From assembly GCA_027459565.1 (NCBI GenBank), contig DAIDIA010000309.1, forward strand, positions 1 to 9,567: DNA of 9,567 nt, read 5' to 3'. Positions within the stretch are counted from its first letter, which is position 1. Each line of letters begins with the position of its first letter. The translations under genes and the position numbers were made by a program. This DNA comes from Acidimicrobiaceae bacterium (GTDB lineage: Bacteria; Actinomycetota; Acidimicrobiia; Acidimicrobiales; Bog-793). Below are positions 1-7,353 of the stretch, piece by piece. The notes beneath the pieces are model-generated. The model was not told where the DNA came from and ran no database searches. It saw nothing but the letters and a program-made list of their open reading frames with translations.

Positions 1-25
1 CAGCTCAACGCGCCTGAAGCAAAAT

Positions 26-1020
26 TCACTCGCTGCGAGCGACTTCTGGCCCGATCATACGTTTGAGTAGCGGGAACATCGAGGTTATCATGCCGAGCGA
101 CTCGAGCAAGCCGACGAGGACGGTCATCGAGTACCCAACCCCCGGGATGTGAAACGCGATACCAACTTGCGAGTGGAGGTAGAGAGCCATCGACGCCATG
201 CCGCCGACGACCGACACGCGGCCGTTGCCGCGAGCTGTATCACCCCCTCAAGGGTGATAACTCGATACTGGGTCGTCATCGGCACGCCGGCGAGCCTCAG
301 TAGACTGAAGGGCCGCCTACGCTCCGCGAGACCCGCAGCGATGTTCACCGCGAGACTGCAGGCCGCGATGATGAGACTCGCCACGATCACGACGTTGGTC
401 ATCGCCTGAATCGTCGATAAGAGGCGCTGTGTTGTCGGCCTCAACCCTTCGACAGACACTGGAGTTGCCCACCATGGAAAGGCTCACTCGAGATACGTTC
501 GTGCAAGTTCGATGGCACCTAAAGTCGCGTCGGTGGCGACTACGACGGAGTAGATGGGCATCCTGGAGAGTTGCGCCGTCGTCACAGACGCTGCTGGCCA
601 GACGTTGGTCGCCGCGTGAGGGGTATGCCTGAGGAGGTTTGAGAAGAAGTAGCCAATTGAGGCCACGGTCGCTCCCGGTGAGCGGCGTCGCCATGAGAAG
701 TGAACAGTTGTCGTAATCCACGGTCCCGCAAGCACGGGGCCAACGAAAGCTGTCCGATGCCGACGAGTAATTCAGGTAATTGATTCCCAACGATGCTCGG
801 CTTTCCCACCGCGGCGAAATACGCGAGCGGCGAATTTCCCGCCAGCTGTGGGATGATCCTGATAACTCGTGCAGCGCCATTTCGCCGTGTCTCAGTCTGC
901 AACGCGCATATATTTCACAACGCGTAACGTGCCGAAATGGCCGTGGCGACTAGAACACCTATCGCTACCATCGCGACGTCGGTCGAGTTGGGCAAAAGAA
1001 TTCCTGCATAGAGTTGCGCG
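26..1020 (-). pseudogene. Decayed FtsX-like ABC transporter permease (C-terminal part)
   Basis: This is the remnant of an FtsX/MacB-type ABC permease, a membrane protein. Reading right to left on the minus strand, one protein can be followed through changing frames. A membrane segment 'DVAMVAIGVLVATAISARYAL' breaks at an in-frame TGA (915-917). Next come 'AARVIRIIPQLAGNSPLAYF' and, after a frame change near 731-738, 'TVASIGYFFSNLLRHTP'. A TGA at 484-486 interrupts the reading. Then 'LLSTIQAMTNVVIVASLIIA' and the family loop 'AERRRPFSLLRLAGVP' follow. A one-base loss near 213-219 precedes the last membrane segments, which end in 'PEVARSE' and a stop at 26-28. Two frame breaks and two stops mean it is not functional. 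It covers only the C-terminal part of such proteins and is cut off at the palindrome at 1030. The FtsX assignment rests on recognisable motifs; the substrate is unknown. Confidence 0.72.
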
Positions 1021-1029
1021 CCCGACTAA

Positions 1030-1044
1030 AGGGGACTGTCCCCT
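1030..1044. repeat. Perfect 15-bp palindrome at a relic boundary
   Basis: AGGGGAC-T-GTCCCCT is a perfect inverted repeat centred on 1037. Recognisable FtsX-like sequence stops immediately to its left, at about 1020, and does not continue to its right. Short palindromes with a GGGGAC/GTCCCC core occur at the ends of some insertion sequences, so this may be a scar or an IS end. No transposase is visible next to it. A factor-binding site is an alternative. Confidence 0.4.
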
Positions 1045-1045
1045 A

Positions 1046-1580
1046 TAAGGTGGCAAACCGATAGCCGGTCACGAGCCTTTGCGGCGAGCGGGTCAGAGTG
1101 CTGAGAATTATGCTTTAGGCGTTCACGTGGTTGATAAAAGGGACCAGATGTTCATGAGACGCTTGAACGCTCAGCACACGCTGCAAAGTTCGAAGTGCTA
1201 AGCACAGCGAAGTGCAACTTCAAGCGTCCGTGGTTTGGTTATTACCCACGAAAGAGGCAATTGGGACGCCCAGTGCTGCAAGTACTGAAGTCAACCCTTG
1301 ATCACGCTTCGACACCTCAGAGAATACCAATTCACGAACGTAGTTCGACTAGACAATAGCCACTCTCTAATTGGCCTACAGTCCGACCTTGTTGGAGACG
1401 ATTCATGTAAGAAGCAGCCACCCAAGTTGATGGTGCCCTGCATCCCACTTTAATTGTTATGATGCTCGAGCAATAATACACGACATCTTGATCACCGGAA
1501 ACCGGACCTACGACGTGAATCTGCCTTCACAATCACAGTGGGGTTTCTACTTCTTCGCGAAAATCAAGCAACAGAGGTAA
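1046..1580 (+). pseudogene. Possible relic of a Liv-type substrate-binding protein (weak)
   Basis: No intact gene lies in this roughly 535-base stretch. On the plus strand, three short stretches in different frames resemble, in the right order, the C-terminal half of a type I periplasmic (LivJ/K-like) binding protein. They are 'GHEPLRRAGQSAENYALGVH' with 'FMRRLNAQHT' (about 1070-1185), 'EAATQVDGALHPTLIVMML' (about 1411-1467), and 'ILITGNRTYD' leading to a C-terminal '...FAKIKQQR' with TAA at 1578-1580. Such proteins carry an 'AG..AEG.Y' turn, an 'aa.aYDA' helix and a late 'TG.itYD' motif. The spacing between the pieces does not match an intact protein, and stops are frequent. A chance resemblance is quite possible, so this is a prompt for a translated search. 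The placement, convergent with the transporter genes that lack a binding protein, is the reason to record it. Confidence 0.22.
1158..1228. repeat. 10-bp perfect inverted repeat around a 51-bp centre
   Basis: GACGCTTGAA at 1158-1167 is the exact reverse complement of TTCAAGCGTC at 1219-1228. The 51 bases between include AGCACA and AGTGC repeats but no longer fold that I can see. There is no adjacent T-run, so a simple intrinsic terminator is unlikely. A small degenerate mobile element or a structured RNA are possible but not shown. Confidence 0.35.
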
Positions 1581-1625
1581 CAGTGCGACGACTTTCATGA
1601 GAAGCCGTAATCGAAGGCAATCGGA

Positions 1626-2363
1626 TTACTCTGCGAGCAAGGAATCTTCGGGCATGGCTCCCAAAAAGAGGGCCGAAAGGTCATAACGCGCGAGATCCCT
1701 CGGAGAACCTTGCAGGGCCAGTTTGCCCGCGACCAGTAACAGGACATCACTGGCGTGCACGAGGGCCTCGTCCACATTCTGCTCTACGATGAGAATTGCT
1801 ACACCGCTAGCTGCGACAGAATCAATCTGGTTCCACACTTTGGCCACATATGCGGGGGCCAATCCCGCCGTCGGCTCATCGAGCATCAAGACCTTGGGAT
1901 TGACCATGAGGGCGCGCGCCACAGCAAGCATGTTGCGCTGGCCACCGCTCAGGAGTCCTGCCTTCTTCTTCTGCGCGACGCGCAAATCTGGGAAGAATGC
2001 AAGAACTTCATCGACGCGAGCGCGTACTGCGCGCCGCGACCGACCAAGAAGATAACCTCCCATTTCCAGATTTTCCACAACACTAAGAGTCGGGAAGACG
2101 TTGTCGGTCTGGGGGACAAATGCGAGCCCTTGTCGCACGCGATCCTCCGCGGCCAGATGCGAGACGTCACGACCATGAACGACGACGCTACCTCCCATGA
2201 GTTCGACAACGCCGCCAATCGACTTCAAGAGTGTCGACTTACCAGCTCCATTTGGCCCGATCAACGCCGTGATCCCTCCCGGCGCACAGTCAAAGCTGAC
2301 GCCGTGGACGATGGGCAGCCGCCCGTAGCCCGCACTGATATCAGTTGCTTCAAGCAATGTCAT
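1626..2363 (-). CDS. livF: Branched-chain amino acid-type ABC transporter ATPase, LivF family
   Basis: This is one of the two cytoplasmic ATPases that power a Liv/HAAT-type importer, pairing with the product of the upstream gene. The 245-residue protein has all the expected nucleotide-binding motifs: Walker A GPNGAGKST (36-44), signature LSGGQ (138-142), Walker B VLMLDEP (158-164), and a VEQN switch segment (193-196) with Gln in place of the usual His, as is usual in LivF. 'AGYGRLPIVHGVSF' near the N terminus and 'QTDNVFPTLSVVENLEMGGY' are also LivF-like. Length is normal for the family. The start codon overlaps the stop of the livG-like gene by four bases (ATGA), which argues for translational coupling and fixes the start. 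It is the last gene of the operon. No convincing hairpin-plus-T-run terminator was seen downstream. The family call is secure; the transported substrate is inferred from context and need not be a branched-chain amino acid. Confidence 0.95.
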   Translation of the reverse strand: MTLLEATDISAGYGRLPIVHGVSFDCAPGGITALIGPNGAGKSTLLKSIGGVVELMGGSVVVHGRDVSHLAAEDRVRQGLAFVPQTDNVFPTLSVVENLEMGGYLLGRSRRAVRARVDEVLAFFPDLRVAQKKKAGLLSGGQRNMLAVARALMVNPKVLMLDEPTAGLAPAYVAKVWNQIDSVAASGVAILIVEQNVDEALVHASDVLLLVAGKLALQGSPRDLARYDLSALFLGAMPEDSLLAE

Positions 2364-3139
2364 GCTTCACCCGTTCCGAGATAGGCGCGAACGACGGCAT
2401 CGTTGGCGCGATGGTCTGCCATTGTGCCCGACGCGATGACTGATCCGCTAGCAACGACGATCACGTGCGAGCAAAGCCGCTCGACAACCTTGAGGTTATG
2501 TTCGACGAGCAAAACTCTCGTCCCCGAGTCGGCCATTCGATGCAACTGCTCCTCGACGCGAGCGATAAGCACTGGGTTCACTCCAGCCGTAGGTTCATCG
2601 AGGAGAACCATCTTAGGAGCAGCGACAATGGCACGGGCAATCTCGAGGAGTCGCATCTGCCCTCCACTCAGCGAGCCCGCATAGTCATTCCTTTTGGCAT
2701 AGAGCCCAACATCGTCAAGTACCTCAAGTGCACGAACTGTAGTTTCTCGATCGCGCCGTCTCATCGTGCGACGCTCAAGCAGCGCAGCGACGAGCCGATC
2801 GTCCGCACTTGGCGCGGCCACCATCAAATTCTCCAATACGCTCAGAGTATGAAACTGGCGCGAGATTTGAAAGGTGCGACTCAATCCCGCACGAGCGCGC
2901 TCGTGCGCTGCCAGCTTAGTGATGTCGCAGCCACCAAACAAAATAGTGCCGCTGTCTGCCATTAGAGTTCCGGAAAGTAGCGCGATCAACGTTGACTTGC
3001 CCGCCCCGTTGGGACCAATAATCCCCGTAATTGGGTCTTCTACGCGAAACGCGCAGTCATTGACGGCGGTAAGTCCGCCAAAGGACCGAGTAAGGCCGGT
3101 CACTTCCAACATTGGTGTGCGTGCTGGAGCCAAAGTCAT
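2360..3139 (-). CDS. livG: Branched-chain amino acid-type ABC transporter ATPase, LivG family
   Basis: This is the second ATPase of the importer. The 259-residue protein opens with 'LEVTGLTRSFGGLTAVNDCAF', the standard LivG N terminus. It carries Walker A GPNGAGKST (42-50), the LivG-type Q-loop region 'GLSRTFQISRQFHTLSVLEN' (85-104), signature LSGGQ (157-161), Walker B MVLLDEP (177-183) and the switch histidine in VEHN (His214). Length is normal. Both ends overlap neighbours by four bases (ATGA): the start overlaps the livM-like stop and the stop overlaps the livF-like start, so the three genes are almost certainly co-translated. Only a weak AGGA-like ribosome-binding sequence precedes the start, consistent with coupling. 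All key residues are present, so it should be active. Confidence 0.95.
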   Translation of the reverse strand: MTLAPARTPMLEVTGLTRSFGGLTAVNDCAFRVEDPITGIIGPNGAGKSTLIALLSGTLMADSGTILFGGCDITKLAAHERARAGLSRTFQISRQFHTLSVLENLMVAAPSADDRLVAALLERRTMRRRDRETTVRALEVLDDVGLYAKRNDYAGSLSGGQMRLLEIARAIVAAPKMVLLDEPTAGVNPVLIARVEEQLHRMADSGTRVLLVEHNLKVVERLCSHVIVVASGSVIASGTMADHRANDAVVRAYLGTGEA

Positions 3140-4149
3140 GATTTCGCGCCATCCTGCGATGACGTGCGACGCGATACCACATCCGCGTCAAGTGTCGAAC
3201 CATCGGAAACTCGAATACCGAATCGTTCACTAAAGATCCCTCGCGGGTTCATGAATAGAACCAACATCAACAAAATTGCAAGCAACGCTTCACGAATGTC
3301 CGCCGTCAAAGTACTGCGACTGAGAATGGTCGGGATAAACTGAACTCCATCTGAAACCGTGCTGATGACGAAAGCACCAAAGAGAGCGCCGAACACATTG
3401 CCTCGACCGCCGATCAAGATAGCACCGAAGGCGGCCACCGTCTCGAAAATCGACCATGCGCTCGGATTGTAGGCGCCCACGTAGAACACTGTCAGCGCAC
3501 CCGCCACCCCGGCGAAGGCGCATGCGACAATCATCGCTCGAATCCGGATCAAGACAATGGGTTTACCCAATGATTCGGCCAGGTCTGGATCGTCGCGCAC
3601 GGCGCGCAGTGTGCGTCCAAACGCCGAGCGCTCCAAACCTAAAGCGATAACAACTAGAATCACAAGCACCACCACCACAATCGGCAGGAAGACCCATGGA
3701 TACGTGAGCGCATTGGTGGCAGTCGAGAAGGGCTGCGGCACATTGAAAAGACCGGTCAAACCGTTAAAGAGTCCCGACGAATTGGTGATGAGGTCATAGC
3801 CGATCGACCACAGAGCGAACATCACTATGGCCAAGTAGTCACTTCGTAAACGACGTAGAGCAATCAATCCTGCCAATAGGCCAACGAGTCCTGCCCCTGC
3901 TGCGCCCGCCACAATGGCGACGGGCCAAGGCATCGAGAGGCCGAGAATGTGATTTAGAAGAATGGAGGCATCTGGCGGCCCCATCGCCACAACACCCCCA
4001 AAGTATGCGCCGATCGCAACGAACAAGAAGTACGCGAGATCGAGAATTCCCGCCATGCCAAACGACACGTTTAGACCTACTGCGATCAGCGCCAAAATCC
4101 CGTAATTGACCAACGCATTCGCAATCCATAAACCGATAACCGAATTCAT
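3136..4149 (-). CDS. livM: Branched-chain amino acid-type ABC transporter permease, LivM family
   Basis: This is one of two inner-membrane subunits forming the translocation channel. The 337-residue protein is strongly hydrophobic with many membrane segments. LivM hallmarks are 'LIAVGLNVSFGMAGILDLAY' near the N terminus, 'LRSDYLAIVMFALWSIGYD' mid-protein, the cytoplasmic ATPase-contact loop 'SAFGRTLRAVRDDPDLAESL', and the late 'AFGAILIGGRGNVFGALFGA'. The C-terminal 20 or so residues ('STLDADVVSRRTSSQDGAKS') are polar and poorly conserved. The start has a good Shine-Dalgarno: AAGGGGGAAG on the minus strand (about 4157-4166), seven bases from the ATG. It lies 55 bases after the livH-like stop and overlaps the livG-like start by four bases. 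The family is clear; the substrate is inferred only from the operon. Confidence 0.93.
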   Translation of the reverse strand: MNSVIGLWIANALVNYGILALIAVGLNVSFGMAGILDLAYFLFVAIGAYFGGVVAMGPPDASILLNHILGLSMPWPVAIVAGAAGAGLVGLLAGLIALRRLRSDYLAIVMFALWSIGYDLITNSSGLFNGLTGLFNVPQPFSTATNALTYPWVFLPIVVVVLVILVVIALGLERSAFGRTLRAVRDDPDLAESLGKPIVLIRIRAMIVACAFAGVAGALTVFYVGAYNPSAWSIFETVAAFGAILIGGRGNVFGALFGAFVISTVSDGVQFIPTILSRSTLTADIREALLAILLMLVLFMNPRGIFSERFGIRVSDGSTLDADVVSRRTSSQDGAKS

Positions 4150-4204
4150 GCGAACTCTTCCCCCTTTTTGTCCCTACTACCGGCTCGATGTCGCGTTTGC
4201 ATGT

Positions 4205-5080
4205 TCATGCTTTGCCGACGATTCGTGAGAGTCCCTGGGGTCGGAATAGCAGTATAAGAATCAAGATCACGAACGCCACGTCGAGTTTGTACGCCGCGGG
4301 AATAACGTTGGTAGACACCTCGATCGCCAACCCGATGATAAGCGCGCCCAACATAGTGCCGTAAGGTCGTCCGATGCCGCCAACGATCACGGCAGCCATG
4401 ACCACAAAGAAGAAGTTGATCCCAAGATTCAGATCGAACGACGCGACTTCGACGGCGAGGGTGATGCCACCGACACTTGCCAAGAAGCCGGTTAGAAACC
4501 AGACGGCGTCGGTGACTCGCGAAGTTCTGATTCCTGCCAATCGCGCAAGTGCCTTGTTGTCCGATAATGCACGCATTGCCTTGCCCAACCGAGTATGGGT
4601 GAGCAAAAGGTGCGTGCCCACTAAGAGCAAGGCACTCAAGCCGATCACGTCGAGCTGGGCGTCCGTGAAAAGGAACGGACCGACGTGATGCGCTGTCTGA
4701 ATGGACATGCTCAACTCAAACGGGTTCGCGCCCCAGGCTGTAGCCATGATGGCGTTGAACAGCAGTGCCAACGAGAACGTCACCAAAAGCATCTGGGCGG
4801 CTTGGGCGCCCCGGCGTACAAACTGATTCAAGATACCCTTCCCGATCGCCAGCGACACGACGCCGACGCCTAAACTCGCGACCACGCCCGCGACGATCAG
4901 ATTCCAATGCCCGTAGTTCATCAGGTCCCAGGTAAAGAAAGCGCCAAGCGTCATGTATTGGGAGTAGCTGATATTGACGTAATTATTAACGCCAAACTGC
5001 ACTGTCAAACCTACCGACGCGACCGCCAATACCGAGGCCGTGACGAGACCGAAACCAATCGAATGCCACAAAGCCAACAT
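4205..5080 (-). CDS. livH: Branched-chain amino acid-type ABC transporter permease, LivH family
   Basis: This is the other channel-forming subunit, partner of the LivM-like protein. From the chosen start it has 291 residues, the normal LivH length, beginning 'MLALWHSIGFGLVTASVLAV'. Family features include 'VGLTVQFGVNNYVNISYSQY' after the first helix, the ATPase-contact loop 'TRLGKAMRALSDNKALARLA', 'MAAVIVGGIGRPYGTMLGAL' and the C-terminal 'LILLFRPQGL'. I place the start at 5080 because AAGGGGGAT (minus strand, about 5085-5093) is a strong Shine-Dalgarno and homologues begin here. The frame stays open to an ATG at 5227 that overlaps the lyase stop (TAATG). Using it would add 49 polar, Arg/Gly-rich residues not known in the family. 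With the 5080 start, 146 bases separate it from the lyase gene. Confidence 0.9.
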   Translation of the reverse strand: MLALWHSIGFGLVTASVLAVASVGLTVQFGVNNYVNISYSQYMTLGAFFTWDLMNYGHWNLIVAGVVASLGVGVVSLAIGKGILNQFVRRGAQAAQMLLVTFSLALLFNAIMATAWGANPFELSMSIQTAHHVGPFLFTDAQLDVIGLSALLLVGTHLLLTHTRLGKAMRALSDNKALARLAGIRTSRVTDAVWFLTGFLASVGGITLAVEVASFDLNLGINFFFVVMAAVIVGGIGRPYGTMLGALIIGLAIEVSTNVIPAAYKLDVAFVILILILLFRPQGLSRIVGKA

Positions 5081-5226
5081 GTCATATCCCCCTTCTCGAA
5101 CACGTTCCAGTATCGCGTTGCAAGTACGCCAGCGTGGAGTCGCCGCGCTGCGGCCACCCCGTTCTTGATTCCCCCATGTGCTCCCCCATCTATCGTTTGT
5201 TATGTCACCGTATTTGCGCGGCTTCA
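5081..5226 (-). other. Intergenic spacer with small GC hairpin
   Basis: This is the longest gap inside the operon. It holds a short hairpin, GCCGC (5142-5146) and GCGGC (5150-5154) with a three-base loop, and no T-run after it on the minus strand. It could damp transcription or protect the upstream mRNA. I saw no clear internal promoter and no copy of the TGTA-TTATAA-TACA operator. The stretch is also an open continuation of the livH frame. Confidence 0.3.
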
Positions 5227-6165
5227 TTACCGAGCTTTTAGCACCGACCCACCCGCTCGGGTCACGGTTAGGCGCGCGCCTGCAATCATTGCGGCATCAA
5301 CAAACTTTCCCTCTTCATCGAGAAAGGCACCTACACCGTTTCCGCGGAACTCATCCAATTTCTCTAGCAGTGACTCCGCGCGTGACAATTCGTTCGCGGT
5401 CGGCCCGAAGACCTCATTAATAACGGGAACCTGGGCCGGGTGGATTGCTGAGCGACCAAAGAAACCCAGTTGTCTTCCACGCATCGAATCTTCTCTGAGG
5501 CCTTCTACATCGTGCGGCCACGGATAGACTCCTTGGGCTGGACTGGGCAACTTCGCGGCTCGAGCCGACACGATAACTTGCACGCGAGCCCAATCGAGTG
5601 TCGGTCCGTAGTTGGTACCCAGTTCGGAAATTAGGTCTCCCTCACCCAACGAAATCCCCGCAACAAGAGAATGAGCGAAGGCGATGGAATTCGCCCGCTC
5701 CAATCCAATGCACGACTCTATGATCGGCAGGAGTCTGGTCTGGCATTCGAGATCCAACACTTCGGCTACAGCGTTCACGTCATCAGGGCTTTCAACTTTC
5801 GGAATCCGCAATGCATCAACCGAGGCCATCGGGAGGTGCACCAAGTCTTCGAGACCACCTTCGCCAATCGCATTGATGCGCACAACTATTCGAGGTCCGT
5901 CCGACACTTCTTCCAGCCAAGCCACTACTGCGTCGCGGGCCGCTTCCTTGTGCGATGGCGCGACACCATCCTCGAGATCGACAACGACCGCATCTGCTCC
6001 ACTGTTCAGTGCCGATTCGAAACGATCAGGACGGTCACCTGGCACGTACAGCCAACTACGAACGCCCCACCACCCCGCGTCCCAAGACGTCGGAATCTGG
6101 CTTGAGCGTTCTGAGGTGATGTCTCCAGCTCCAAACGAGTTCTCTGCAGACTTCGTGCGACTCAT
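5227..6165 (-). CDS. CitE/HpcH-HpaI family acyl-CoA lyase
   Basis: This is a TIM-barrel lyase of the citrate lyase beta-subunit family, whose members (malyl-, methylmalyl- and citramalyl-CoA lyases, CitE-like enzymes) cleave or form 3-hydroxyacyl-CoA with Mg2+. The 312-residue protein shows 'RSWLYVPGDRPDRF' (36-49), 'DLEDGVAP' (63-70), Arg96 in 'VRIN', 'IPKVE' (121-125), the metal-ligand Glu150 in 'PIIES', Asp177 in 'GEGD' (174-177), and 'GFFGRSAIHPAQV' (234-246). All catalytic positions I can place are kept. A 35-residue polar N-terminal extension precedes the domain. The start is supported by a four-base ATGA overlap with the CoA-transferase stop and by GAAGGGG about eight bases upstream. 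Coupling to a class III CoA-transferase suggests it splits the CoA ester that enzyme makes. The exact substrate (citramalyl-CoA, malyl-CoA or another) cannot be read from sequence. Confidence 0.9.
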   Translation of the reverse strand: MSRTKSAENSFGAGDITSERSSQIPTSWDAGWWGVRSWLYVPGDRPDRFESALNSGADAVVVDLEDGVAPSHKEAARDAVVAWLEEVSDGPRIVVRINAIGEGGLEDLVHLPMASVDALRIPKVESPDDVNAVAEVLDLECQTRLLPIIESCIGLERANSIAFAHSLVAGISLGEGDLISELGTNYGPTLDWARVQVIVSARAAKLPSPAQGVYPWPHDVEGLREDSMRGRQLGFFGRSAIHPAQVPVINEVFGPTANELSRAESLLEKLDEFRGNGVGAFLDEEGKFVDAAMIAGARLTVTRAGGSVLKAR

Positions 6166-7349
6166 GCGATCACCCCTTCAGATCGCAAAGCCGCCAGCCT
6201 CTCCTCTGAGTAGCCCAGTCGCCCTAGAACCTCATCGGTATGCGCACCTAAATGGGGACCCGGCCAACGAATCTGTCCCGGCGTATCGGACAAGCGGCAA
6301 AGAATATTCTGCATCGCAACGGTCCCAAGTTCATCGTCGGCGATCTCCACTACTGTCTCAAGCGCCAAATACTGCGGGTCTTGAATGATGTCGGCGATGT
6401 CATAGATCGGGGCAACCGCCGCTTGGGCCCTACTAAACGCCTCCACTACTTCGTCAGCGTCTCGTGCCGCAATCCAATCCCTGACCGCACGATCCAATTC
6501 CTCCACGTGCTCGACGCGACCGCGCCCGGTGGCAAACCACTCTTCAGCCACGAATTCTTCGTGTCCAATCATTGAAACCAATCGTTCTGCCACCGATTGT
6601 GCGCTGGTGGATACGGCAAGCCATCGGTCGTCGCGGGTCCGATAAGTATTGCGCGGGGCATTAATGGACGATCGGTTACCGGTCCTCTTGGGAATAAGAC
6701 CGAGCGCCTTGTACGCCGTAATTTGAGTACCCAGCACAGTCAGAATCGGCTCAATCAAGGCAACGTCAATAGCCTGGCCCTCACCAGTTTGCTCGCGCGC
6801 GGCAATCGCCACCATAATCGCAAACGCGGTAGCAATTCCCGCGATTCCGTCGGCCAGCCCATATGGAGGAAGGGTCGGCGGACCGTCAGGTTCACCCGTC
6901 ATCGCGGCAAAGCCACTCATTGCTTCAGCAAGCGTTCCAAAACCTGGCTCATTAGCTCGCGGTCCGAATTGACCGAATCCTGTAACGCTCGCGATGATCA
7001 GACGCGAATTTATGCTGTGTAAGCGATCAAATCCAAGATTCCAGCGATCGAGTGTGCCGGGACGAAAGTTCTCTACTAGCACGTCTGCGTCGGAAAGGAG
7101 TCGTAACAGAATCTCCTGACCCTCGGGGCGAGACAAGTCCACCGCCACTGCCTTCTTATTTCGGCTGATCTGCTTCCACGCTAAGGGAATGCCGTTAAGC
7201 GCCGGGCCGTGACTACGAACGGAATCTCCGCGCTGAGGGTGTTCAATCTTGACAACATCAGCGCCGAAATCCCCAAGAAGTGTGGCAGCTAAAGGTCCCG
7301 CAAATATCGTCGAAACATCAACAACGCGTAGAGTTTCCAGAGCCTGCAT
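6162..7349 (-). CDS. Class III CoA-transferase, CaiB/BaiF family
   Basis: This is a cytoplasmic enzyme that moves CoA from a donor thioester to a carboxylic acid through an aspartyl-CoA anhydride/thioester intermediate. The 395-residue protein is normal length. It opens with 'ALETLRVVDVSTIFAGPLAA' and carries 'LGDFGADVVKIE' (25-36), 'SRNKKAVAVDL' (62-72), 'VENFRPG' (92-98), 'SVTGFGQFGP' (121-130) and 'YGLADGIAG' (163-171). Asp167 is the expected catalytic aspartate, equivalent to Asp169 of formyl-CoA transferase. It is the first gene of the operon and overlaps the lyase gene by four bases. The promoter/operator lies directly before it, with almost no room for a leader and no Shine-Dalgarno. 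The conserved N terminus begins at residue 3, so this start is credible. Succinyl-CoA:hydroxy-dicarboxylate transferases belong to this family and pair with CitE-type lyases, but the acceptor acid here is inferred. Confidence 0.93.
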   Translation of the reverse strand: MQALETLRVVDVSTIFAGPLAATLLGDFGADVVKIEHPQRGDSVRSHGPALNGIPLAWKQISRNKKAVAVDLSRPEGQEILLRLLSDADVLVENFRPGTLDRWNLGFDRLHSINSRLIIASVTGFGQFGPRANEPGFGTLAEAMSGFAAMTGEPDGPPTLPPYGLADGIAGIATAFAIMVAIAAREQTGEGQAIDVALIEPILTVLGTQITAYKALGLIPKRTGNRSSINAPRNTYRTRDDRWLAVSTSAQSVAERLVSMIGHEEFVAEEWFATGRGRVEHVEELDRAVRDWIAARDADEVVEAFSRAQAAVAPIYDIADIIQDPQYLALETVVEIADDELGTVAMQNILCRLSDTPGQIRWPGPHLGAHTDEVLGRLGYSEERLAALRSEGVIA

Positions 7350-7353
7350 TAAG

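Noticed and set aside
1463..1472. TGCTCGAGCA palindrome as a terminator for the LivF-like gene
   Set aside because: The stem is only 10 bp with no loop and no adjacent T-run, and it lies more than 150 bases past the stop codon.
1755..2384. Long plus-strand open frame opposite the LivF-like gene
   Set aside because: It lies antisense to a gene with complete ABC motifs, shows no recognisable domain and is explained as a shadow of the coding strand.
5142..5154. GCCGC-AGC-GCGGC hairpin as an operon-splitting terminator
   Set aside because: The stem is only 5 bp and no T-run follows, and the downstream transporter genes have no visible promoter of their own.
5684..6388. Plus-strand open frame of over 200 codons across the lyase/CoA-transferase junction
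   Set aside because: It is antisense to two well-supported overlapping genes, is Ser/Pro/Arg-rich with no motif, and has no ribosome-binding site.
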